Positions 55,923-64,000 of a DNA stretch of 64,000 nucleotides are shown here, piece by piece. The stretch is from NCBI GenBank assembly GCA_003313425.1, contig NHZP01000007.1, forward strand, positions 62,001-126,000, read 5' to 3'. The position numbers were made by a program, and so were the translations under genes. Numbering within the stretch: position 1 is the first letter of the stretch; every line of letters begins with the position of its first letter. Source of the stretch: Pseudopyrenochaeta lycopersici (lineage: Eukaryota; Ascomycota; Dothideomycetes; Pleosporales; Pseudopyrenochaetaceae). Under the pieces are notes generated by a model, which was given only the letters and a program-made list of their open reading frames with translations, did no database searches and was not told where the DNA came from.

Positions 55923-58834
55923 CTATGAACATCCCGGGCCTATGCCTGGGCCTATACCTGTGAATGTTACATCATCGATCCTAACGGTAGGGTAGAAATT
56001 CTGGATGGTGTTGTATATGAACTCCTGCTTGCAAACAGATCCAACCCACAAGATGCCGGAAGTAGTGCTAGGATAAACGATAGTTGAATTCCGGTTCATA
56101 GTTATTATTCCATTGTACGCAGACGTTCTCGGTATGTCCATAATAATCTCGTCATTAAATTTTACAGTCACACTACAAGTCGGATATGCATTATTAGGAT
56201 CGCTGGAAGATTTTGTCAGTAAATTCAAACAGCTGGGGATATATCAACAAGTGATTCGTACCGCCAGAGGATGGAAACATCTAAAACAATCAGCTTTAAA
56301 AACAAAATTTCATGCAAGGTCTAAGCTTACTATAAGGCGCGAACGGGACCAGGTTTGATATTGATCTGTAGAGAGCTGGCGAGCCGCCTACGAGTACTCT
56401 GTGATATTCTTCAGGATTAGGGTAATAGCGAGACGGAGGAGCTGTACTGACACAGATCCATTGTTACTTGTGTCATGGGCTACCGCGGCCCCTTTATACT
56501 GTACTGGAACAACTTGATTCCTCCAGCTTTCTTGACTAGTCCAACCAGAGATTGGGTTCTCCTGTTGAGGATCCAAGTCTGCGAAGTTGCCGTTTAGAGC
56601 CTTGTTGAGTGGTTGAGTCTGGAGCGATTGGAATTTGTCTTGCTCCTGGCATGTGCATCGAGGAACAAGTGAAATGCCCTGCACCGAAGTACCACTTACA
56701 AGAATTCCTCTGTCTGAGACTGGGCATACAACGGTGAATTTTAGTATAGGATTGGGGATGTCGGGACGGTAGACACGAGCTGGTGACCTAGGAGTAAAAT
56801 AGCTGCCATCCACCCAAGGACCGTTTTGCTGAAATGTTGCTGACCAGTAATATCCGATACAGTATTCAGACACAGCGACATTATTCATAAAAGCGGTCAG
56901 GTTGCAGCAGCTGTTTGACCCAGATCCCAGTGTTGACGCCCTGCATGCTCATTAGCGGGGTCGTGCTGCAAACAGGAACGAGCTCAATACTGACAGTCCG
57001 TAAGAACGTGAGTACGTAATCATTCCCGACAGTGAGATTGTTGATCGGCACATTGATGTTCGGGTAAGGGAGCGCCGACGCAGAAGCAATGATCACCGGA
57101 ACCGCAACACGAGTTGACAAGATTACTGCATTGGTTGACACCGGGCAATCTTGAATTTTATTGCAGGTAGGACTTGGTTTAGGATTGCAATTCGCTTCCG
57201 AGCTCACTGGGGAGCTTGTAGAAACGGGTGTACTCTCTAGGACGATGAACGAGGTAGTCATGGTAGGTGTTTCCTGATATGTGGCAGACACTGTCGACGT
57301 CTCTGACGAAGCCGTGCTCGTCTGCACTGTCTCGAGACTATTCGTTTCTTGTATTCTCGGCGTCGTTGATGAAACATCCGAGAATGAAGTGGTTGTTGAC
57401 ACAGCTGAAACGTCGCTTGATGTCGGGACGGAAGCACCAGTTTCGGAGCGAGTTAAAAATGAAGATGCAATGTCTATACTCGACGTTTGTACGGTACTAA
57501 TCAACAGCACCGTTGATGTACTGGAGGAAGGCGAGCCAGAAGCAGACATTGAAGTACTAGATATATGGGCAACATCTATCAATGACGTGAATGTGATTGT
57601 ATTTGTTGACGATAATGATTGACCTTCGAGAGGGAGAGTTTGCTGAGTCTGACTTGTGGTTTCTGTTGCGGAAGGAGTCAACGAGACACTAGTAGAACTG
57701 GTCAAGATAGGTGTGGGGTTGGCGCTATCGCTTTCACTGAAGCTTGAACCAGAGCGGAGTAGGGAATTAGATGAGGCGTGAGATGCATAGCTACTGGGGT
57801 GAGGACCAGCAGAAGGAGTGTTTGTCCAAAACGATTCTCTACTGCTGGAAGGCGAATGAGAATTGGAAGAAACATGAACGAGTTCATCGATGTAAGTTGA
57901 AGTTGATCTTAGCGTGTTGAGAGAGGTTGATGCGAGATGTGATTCGATAGTGGAACTTAAGGAAGTAGTAGAGGTCGTTGTCGTTGATGCTGTAGGAAAA
58001 GAGGTTGATACCAAGCTCGAAACCGAGTTGTATATTGAGCTTGGGGAGGAGCCTGAGGTCATGCCAGAGCTGGGGCTAGATATGGCTTTATAAGAAGCCG
58101 AAGAAGCTGAGCTTGTGCTCATAGACGAGGACGAGATCAATGGTGATACGATTGGTAGGCTTGATAAAGCCGTAGAACTTAGATCGGTAGATGAAGACGA
58201 AATTGTAGACGGCGTGGTTTGCGAGCTTGAAAAAGCAGTAGAGCTTGGAATTAGGCTTGGTCCTAATCGTGTAGATGTAGAATGAGAGACTGAACGTGAT
58301 GATACGCGTGACGATGATGAGCGGACATTGCAACTGCCGAAACCTAACTGACAGCCTGTCCCACAATACGCATCTGTCGACCCACAATAAGAGTACTGAC
58401 TACAGCAATTGCCGTGCTTCGAGCCAAGACAGGTCATGCCCTTGGGCGAGGCACCGTAAAGGTCACCACATCGGGCATTGGTTGTCACTTTTAGACTTGG
58501 TAAGGGTGTGATCGATAGTAGGACACGAGTTGATGAAGAAAGGGACCTTGTGCTTCCTGAAAGAGTGACAAATAAGGCTGCGAAAGTGTGTCAGTAGACT
58601 TTATAAGAAAATTTACAGGTTTACCATACTGTTACAATCGCCGTGGCCGGACTGGCAGCCCTTGCCGCAGTATGCTTCAGTTGAGCCGCAATAAGAATAC
58701 TGACTACAACAGTTTCCGAATTTGCTCCCTTTACATGTAAGGCCAAAAGCAGGACCGCAACGCGCTGATGTGCTGACGCTCTGAGCAGAAACGAAAGATG
58801 CCAGAGCAACGGCAAGCCAAGCAAGCGAGTGCAT
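55923..58834 (-). CDS. Secreted mucin-like protein with two hevein-type chitin-binding domains
   Basis: Starts MHSLAWLAVALASFVSA at 58834, a signal peptide. Exon 1 ends at 58630, intron 58629-58579 (GTATGG..CGCAG, phase 1), then a long exon to about 57000. Two ChtBD1 domains have full cysteine patterns: CKGSKFGNCCSQYSYCGSTE in exon 1 and CLGSKHGNCCSQYSYCGSTD in exon 2. A ~330-residue Ser/Thr-rich stalk follows (presumably O-glycosylated), then a conserved region with NNLTVGNDYVLTF, in a new frame SCCNLTAFMNNVAVSEYCIG, and a C-terminal jelly-roll-like module (NGNFADLD..ENPISGW; later CSVTVKFNDEIIMD and VRIDDVTFTG). The last three exon junctions (near 57000, 56430 and 56260) I could not fix; the frame changes may be introns or damage. 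It probably binds chitin at the wall. Confidence 0.65.
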
Positions 58835-59751
58835 AACGATTAAACGAAAGTGAGCGAACGTGAAGATCACAATAAAGACAAGAAAGAATGAAAGTCACAA
58901 TGAAGGTGAAGATCAAACGGGAGAAAATAGGATACGTTCCTAAACACTAACAGTGTCTGTATGCTCCCAGCGCCTTCATCGCAAAAAAAATACCAAATTC
59001 ATCAACAGCCAGCCCCAATCAGTTGCAAAGCCACTGTCGTCCGACTATTCATCGCTCGAGGGCAAGTTTTGTCCAACACGTGCGAATGACATTGACGTGC
59101 CGCAGCCACAAAAGTTCGGTCCGTCGCAATGGCCCCTGAATTAAGCGAAGACGGAAGGGGGAAGCGGAAGAAGCGAACGGCCTAGTTTTTCAATGAGCGC
59201 GCCTCGTGAGACCATGAGATATAGATGAAGCGCCATTGTGGATCGATGCGACTATTGAGATCGACTAAGCTAGTTTGAGGCGAAGTGGCGTCGAGCTTAA
59301 GGTTGTGGTGTTCCATGCTTAAGTTCCAGAATCAGCTCAGGAACGCCCATATCAGCCGGCTACACAACGCCACCCCAGTGCAGCGCATCCGCTCTCGTCT
59401 GTACATTTGCATGATACGACATGCGAGATTTGGAGCGAAATCATAATTCCACCATGCAGGGCGAAGAGACTCACTTGTATTACCTAATGATGAAGCGAGC
59501 AGCCAGCGCAAAGGAGGCTACAACTGAGTTTAAAAACATCACTGAACTTTTCTTGCCATACATGCTCTATTTGACCCTCAAAATCGTTTCTTAGCTATGA
59601 TAAATGACGAAAGCAGAGCTCGCCAATTGTTTAAGGGAGAGATAGTTATGGAAGGGAAAGATGATGAGGTGGAGGCTAAGAAGGCTGAGAAGGAGGCTAT
59701 GAAGGCTGGTAAAAAAATGTTATTGTTGCGAGTACTCTTATAGAGACCGCA
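58835..59751. other. Intergenic region
   Basis: It contains the promoter of the chitin-binding gene (58835-59100). No domain-bearing frame is seen. Positions 59640-59720 are purine-rich (AAGGCTGAGAAGGAGGCTAT-like) and simple in composition. Confidence 0.45.
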
Positions 59752-60792
59752 TTATCCTGAAGCCATATTGCGCCCTGAAGTCAACCCACTCTTCAGCGCG
59801 TCTCTTACATTCTTCCAGACGGCGTCATCTTCCGACGCTAGCTTGTAAGTCCTCCACTCCAGCCAATCCTCAGCCCTCACGTCTTCAGTATCAAGCAATC
59901 CTACAGCGACATCCACCACATGCGGCCTCTCATCACAGACGAAGCTCACTGCAGCACCACACTTACCGCAGAACGTTCTGTCCACGCCTGGTGAGCTCTT
60001 GTACGCTTTGGCAGTACCGAAGATGCCGTCTGCAGGATATGGCGAGCCATCAGCCAGCGTGATGTGATTGCGTGAAGGGAAGAACCAAGATGCCACAAAA
60101 GTTGAGATGATGAGGCGGCATGAAGTGCACACATCATGAAGGGCCAGCCATTTATCTTTGTGTTTGCGCACGTTGTTCTCGTCAATCTCTTTGAATGTCT
60201 CGTCGCCAGTCGGTCGTGAAACATACAACTCGATGCCGCCGCAGTGACAATGAGCACGTAAATGGTCTGGTCCCTGCGTGGTGACAGCCTTGGCGTCTAC
60301 ATGGCGTTCCGACGGGTGCCATGGAGCGCCCTTGCCCGACCATGTATCCCACAATCCTAGCTCTTTCCCGCCTATCCGTTGCATCAACGTAGCAAGTCCT
60401 CCATCTCCGGTACTCCCAGCAAAGACGTGGCCTGCAAAGTCCCAGACCTCCTCTTCAGCTTCAACTGAGGGCGCCGAGACAAACCACATCGTTGCATTGC
60501 CCAGCTGAATTGTACCCACGAGATGAGCTCCGCATGTCGAGCAGAACCACCGTACCAGATGCTCCGAGCTGTGGTATGCTGTCAAGCTCGACAGGTCAAT
60601 AACAGGTTCAGGAATGACAGCGCCTGCGGTGCAGAGCGTGCCGGTAGAACGTCGGCAGATGCCGCAGTGGCAGAAGTGGACTGGTATTGGCAGACTAGAG
60701 GTGGGAACTGTGAAAGACAGAGTTGAAGCGCGACAGTGGCATCTCGCATGGAACGTTCGCGTTGCAACACTTGCCTCTTTGACGAAAGACAT
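59752..60792 (-). CDS. Tandem GFA-domain (CENP-V/GFA) zinc protein
   Basis: A single exon of 346 residues. GFA domains bind zinc through CxC and CxxC pairs; the founding bacterial member was described as glutathione-dependent formaldehyde-activating, but the role of fungal paralogues is mostly unknown. Domain 1: C18-x-C20, C41..C46 (CHCGIC), C84-x2-C87 (CSTC). Domain 2: C182-x-C184, C222-x2-C225 (CTSC), C275-x2-C278 (CGKC). All expected cysteines are present in both halves, so both could hold zinc. It is cytosolic, with no signal peptide. The MSFVKE start is the first ATG of the frame. The upstream 300 bases contain nothing else, so this is a stand-alone gene. Confidence 0.9.
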   Translation of the reverse strand: MSFVKEASVATRTFHARCHCRASTLSFTVPTSSLPIPVHFCHCGICRRSTGTLCTAGAVIPEPVIDLSSLTAYHSSEHLVRWFCSTCGAHLVGTIQLGNATMWFVSAPSVEAEEEVWDFAGHVFAGSTGDGGLATLMQRIGGKELGLWDTWSGKGAPWHPSERHVDAKAVTTQGPDHLRAHCHCGGIELYVSRPTGDETFKEIDENNVRKHKDKWLALHDVCTSCRLIISTFVASWFFPSRNHITLADGSPYPADGIFGTAKAYKSSPGVDRTFCGKCGAAVSFVCDERPHVVDVAVGLLDTEDVRAEDWLEWRTYKLASEDDAVWKNVRDALKSGLTSGRNMASG

Positions 60793-61645
60793 TGATCATC
60801 TGTATGTTGTATTGGTGCCTCTTGGGTGTGGTTCTTCGTGGTTGCCTAGTGGCCAAGATGGGCTTTGTTCGTGGTTTTTGGGCCATACCCCGCATGTCAG
60901 CAAGTTAGAGAGATCATCGCATTCGTCGCATTGGGTAATCAGCGTCGTTGCCTGGCTGAGTGGTGCTTCATACAGCGGCTTCTTGCTAACTCGCGATCTT
61001 GCCATGTTGCTGTTGACGAAGAAGTCGCGACGCGTTGGGCCTCAGTGTCTCGTAAGGCGGACTAACCTATTCCTAGCTCGCCTCGACGAAATTCACCCCA
61101 TAGCGCAATATCCTGTACAACGCAACGTCTGCGCATGCAACACTAACTTCTTAATAATACGTAAATTAACTAGTATAAGGAAATTGAAATGATATGTTTG
61201 CAGCAGCTACCTCCTTAAAGCCTGGAGAAGGCCCCTCGCAGGCAAATTCCTAGAAAGTGTAATGTTGTGCTTTCAACGCCTCTATCTCGCGCACGCGTTT
61301 TGGGAAAGTGTGAATAAATCTCACTTGTCTAGTTGTGAAATCTAGGGGTTGTACAGACATATATCTGGAACATCATGAACTCTTAAGGGAGTATGCATGG
61401 CAGTTTCTAGTGAGCGTCAAATCAGGATTATACATTTCTTCTGGTATACTCTATTCATGGAATGCGAGATTAATATAGTTGACCAGAAATCTTCAACCAC
61501 ATTTCTCCTTCCATTATATCATATCCTATCCATTCTATGATCACGATTTTATATGACAACTCACGGCAGATGAGGAAGGCATAGAATCTTACAGATTCGA
61601 GAAAAGTTCGATGCTCCAGTCAACAGGACTTCATTGCATTGTTGT
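60793..61645. other. Intergenic region
   Basis: The plus frame 60614-61192 overlaps the GFA gene in antisense and has no domain. No other feature is seen. Confidence 0.45.
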
Positions 61646-61897
61646 CTATGACCCCAAGATACCAATAACCCTTATTCGCCGCCTGAAGCCACCTGGAGCC
61701 GGCAGTCCATATTGTACATAATCTGCAAGTACGCCGTTTGAGAAATTCATTGTAACCATGAAGATCTCAAAACCACGACTGAGGTACGTCTCCCTCAGTT
61801 CATGGCAACCCAATGTCCGCAAGGTAAAATAAGGAAGGTGGAATTCCAGCATGATGAATGAAGAACCGGCTATATTTCCAAACTCAAGAGCACACAA
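61646..61897 (-). other. Possible downstream exon of the membrane-protein gene
   Basis: An 83-codon minus frame (FIMLEFHLPYFTLRTLG, ending RRRIRVIGILGS) lies 120 bases after the stop at 62016. It looks protein-like, but I could not find a splice pair that joins it in frame. Confidence 0.25.
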
Positions 61898-62015
61898 CCA
61901 AGGTAAAGTATATGGGCTGCGTGTTCATTAGGGGCATGTCGTTATTCTAAAGAAGTTAAAAAAATATAGGGGAATGGGAGAGTCTTACATAGTCTCCTTG
62001 TCGATTGTCCAGACC

Positions 62016-62992
62016 TCAAAGAATCTCGTGCACCTTGATGACATGTGTCTCTGGGGTCATTCTGTACGCCTCCTTGCTCCACTCTTGGAGTTTTCGTTCG
62101 AGTCTACTTTCTTGCGGGCTGAAGAATTTTCGCCAGATCGACGAAAAATATGCACTCAATACCAATGCTGCAGTCGTCGAAAGGGCAAATGGGTGTAGCA
62201 CAAAAGGCCGCGCATGTTCCGTAACTCCACTGGAAGTGGTAGTCCCCATTAAAAGTCCACCTGTCAGGCCAAGCAGTAGACACAGCTTTTGATAGTGGTC
62301 GGCACGGTAGATGTGGTATTGAATCATGGCGAGGATACCCCAAGCTATAGCGACAAACACCAATACTGTTGTCGATGCGAAGCATCTCGGAATCTGGTTC
62401 CATCAGTCTACCCATGCATCAATCTGCTTTTTGCACTTACCTGAAGATAAAGCGCACTAATGTTATTCGACAAAGACTCGATGCTCCAGAGAACTGCGCA
62501 AGCCATAAGTTGTGCCAATACAAGCAGAGGGGAGTAGAGAGAGGTCGAAAATTGCTTGTTCAGTATGATCATTCCTACCGAATAGGTCGACAAAGAAGAT
62601 CCTGATCCGGCGCACCGATCAGGAATCTGGTCTGCCTGCTGCAGTACTCTGGAAGTTAGGCGACGCATAGAGCTATTGGTCACCCATATGAGCGGGGTGG
62701 CCGAGCGACCGCGCTGCTTGCGCTGCAATGTTATGTCCTGTACCAAATTCTGGGCCGCGTGGGAAGTATTGCCCCAAGACGTGACCGCAGATAACTGCGA
62801 CGTCCCGTTATATGTCCATGCCAGCTGTCTCGCTGCGGAGGCATATTGGCCTGCAGGCTTTTCCCATCGGGGCGCTGGCTCTCGTAGTCCATGTATGCAT
62901 ATGATATCGACGGCGGTGCTATCGTGACAATGACGTGAAAGGAGGGTTGGGCGGCTGAGAAAGTTATGGTCGGCATCAAGTGTGCCTGACAT
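62016..62992 (-). CDS. Membrane protein with a hydrolase-like N-terminal segment
   Basis: Exon 1 62992-62441, intron 62440-62394 (GTAAGT...CCAG, 47 nt, phase 0), exon 2 62393-62016, about 309 residues. The N-terminal part contains DIICIHGLREPAPRWE and RSATPLIWVTNSSM. These resemble the VDIVFVHGL.G and RPLIFI.HSLGG strands of alpha/beta-hydrolase domains in fungal lipase/NLR-type proteins, but the nucleophile-elbow Ser is not in a GxSxG context, so it would be inactive. The second half has four hydrophobic helices (LLVLAQLMACAVLWSI, VLVFVAIAWGILAMI, LCLLLGLTGGLLMG, STTAALVLSAYF), followed by a charged tail. Function unknown; the hydrolase likeness is an inference from pattern only. Confidence 0.55.
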
Positions 62993-63474
62993 GCCGCCAG
63001 TGTGGTCCGCAGTATGCGACGATTGGGAACTGGGTGCGTAGATTGGGAGAAGTGCTCTAGGGGTTCGATATTTGCTCGAGAGAACGGAAAATAATGAGAA
63101 GGCTGAAGTTCAGGTAAGACGAGTTGAGGAGGCCGCCGACTGCAAGTTGTTTGAAGGACCTCCGGGTGGCTGTGTCGAGGTGGCATGCCACGTCAAATAT
63201 CTCATGACATGCCCTTGGGCTCGAAGCTGGTCACAGCCACACCGGCCTTGCGGTAACAGTACCTTCTCCTTCTTTCTTACACCTCTCTGCCACTTCACCA
63301 GTTGTTGATTGTTACGCTTCGTTGCCCCTCATCCCCGTTCTTCTTAGACCCGCTATTGTTACATCCTTGTGGTCCCTGTTGAGAAGAATATCGCAAAACA
63401 CTCGTACTCGCTTTAGTCTTTCACCGTCTGAACGAAGGTGAACAGGCTTGAACAACGCTTAGGCGGCCCTCGAG
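62993..63474. promoter_or_regulatory. Divergent intergenic region
   Basis: This is the shared upstream region between the minus-strand membrane protein and the plus-strand Ca2+-ATPase. C/T-rich stretches at 63255-63300 and 63330-63420 are typical of fungal promoters and leaders. I see no specific operator. Confidence 0.4.
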
Positions 63475-64000
63475 ATGAGTGCTCGCGAGCCTCGAGGCGG
63501 TGGGGGAGATTTGCCGACGCATGGGGAACATCAACTTCGGTACGCGCCGCTAGCTCTCCCGTCTCAACAACCATGAATCACTGACTCAAGCACTCAAGTG
63601 ACAACAAGGATCCTTCCTACTCTCCAAACGCTGCGATTGACGCGGACTCCACAATTTCCTCACAGGACGCGCTCACACCATATCCAGGCACCGAGGCTGA
63701 TTTTGTGGTTCGGAACAACAAGTTCGCCTTCTCCCCAGGCCAACTGGGCAAATTGTACAATCCTAAGAGCCTCGGTGCATTTTATGCTCTTGGTGGGCTC
63801 GCTGGTCTTGAGAAAGGTCTTCGCACAGATAGGAAAGCCGGCCTAAGGGCCGACGAGTGCCTTCTTGATGGCGTTGTCTCTTTCGAGGAGGCTACCACAC
63901 CCATTCATAACCGCCAAGCGCCCACACGCGACTCAAACAAATCGGCTGCCATTCAACGACCATCAGACTCTTTCGCCGATCGTAAGCGCGTCTTCTCCGA
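63475..64000 (+). CDS. Vacuolar P-type Ca2+-ATPase, N-terminal part (runs off window)
   Basis: Exon 1 63475-63539 (MSAREPRGGG start), intron 63540-63598 (GTACGC, CTGAC branch, TCAAG), exon 2 from 63599 open to the window end; phase 2+1 fits. The N-terminus has the conserved fungal PMC1-type pattern: FAFSPGQLGKLYNPKSLGAF, LGGLAGLEKGLRTDR, LDGVVSFEEAT, and FADRKRVF at the edge. This precedes the first membrane helices, the actuator domain and the DKTGT phosphorylation site, which lie outside. The protein pumps cytosolic Ca2+ into the vacuole. The start fits the reading, although other ATGs are not excluded. Confidence 0.85.

Noticed and set aside
56881..58488. Treating the long Ser/Thr-rich frame as a separate gene starting at 58488
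   Set aside because: A phase-1 intron at 58579-58629 joins it in frame to a signal peptide and first chitin-binding domain.
62694..62740. GCGGGGTGGCCGAGC resembling the start of a tRNA-Ser/Leu gene
   Set aside because: It lies inside a coding exon on the opposite strand, and no anticodon stem or TTCGA loop follows.
63598..63846. 82-codon plus-strand frame near the right edge
   Set aside because: Wrong frame of the Ca2+-ATPase; the correct frame gives the conserved FAFSPGQL pattern.
1..64000. A prokaryotic-type defence system or operon
   Set aside because: Intron-containing genes, single-gene promoters and RIP show a fungal chromosome; no operon structure exists.

Overview
The window is genomic DNA of a filamentous ascomycete (Pezizomycotina); I cannot name the genus. 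Evidence: 45-60 nt introns with GT..AG ends and CTRAY-type branch sites, fungal-only gene types (MHYT membrane protein, Zn2Cys6 regulator, F-box protein, hevein-type chitin-binding mucin, vacuolar Ca2+-ATPase), and transposons damaged by RIP-like CpA to TpA mutation.

Region 1-18.2 kb is a nested retrotransposon island. An outer Gypsy copy in minus orientation (A2) keeps LTR ends at 460 and 17440 and an AGAGA target duplication on both sides. Inside it lie an oppositely oriented fragment of the same family (2311-3468), a clean GC-rich solo LTR (2374-2762), a strongly mutated chromodomain Gypsy element (B, 3469-17280), and a better preserved family-A element (A1, 3927-10653, TSD ATAAG) sitting in the 5' LTR/PBS junction of B. 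Families A and B both carry what looks like a broken antisense reading frame between pol and the 3' LTR.

Region 18.2-29 kb is ordinary sequence with an MHYT-domain gene (20483-23206, minus), a 16-bp minisatellite, and a small Zn2Cys6 regulator (25062-26019, minus). At 29.7-34.9 kb an unmutated Gypsy element (C) with identical 173-bp LTRs and TSD CGCAC interrupts an already degenerate nucleoside-phosphorylase-like gene. Its gag and pol are in one frame, separated by a single UAG. All three Gypsy families show a self-priming signature: the primer-binding site next to the 5' LTR is the reverse complement of a stretch inside the LTR.

Region 35-46 kb mixes broken genes (DUF6594-like, MFS transporter, an unknown ORF with two RIP-type stops) with two TA-flanked foldback elements and a RIP-mutated Tc1/mariner transposase; the only intact gene is an F-box protein (38405-40176, minus). 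Region 46.7-64 kb is gene-richer: an ankyrin-repeat protein, a small secreted protein with a frameshift, an O-methyltransferase pseudogene, a secreted HExxH metallopeptidase with a cysteine-rich tail, a secreted chitin-binding mucin-like protein, a tandem GFA-domain protein, a membrane protein, and the start of a vacuolar Ca2+-ATPase running off the right edge.

The metallopeptidase and chitin-binding genes are adjacent, share orientation and both begin with signal peptides, so they may form an extracellular pair. Otherwise I see no operon-like or pathway-like logic. The window reads as a fast-evolving, transposon-rich accessory segment ending in a conserved housekeeping gene.
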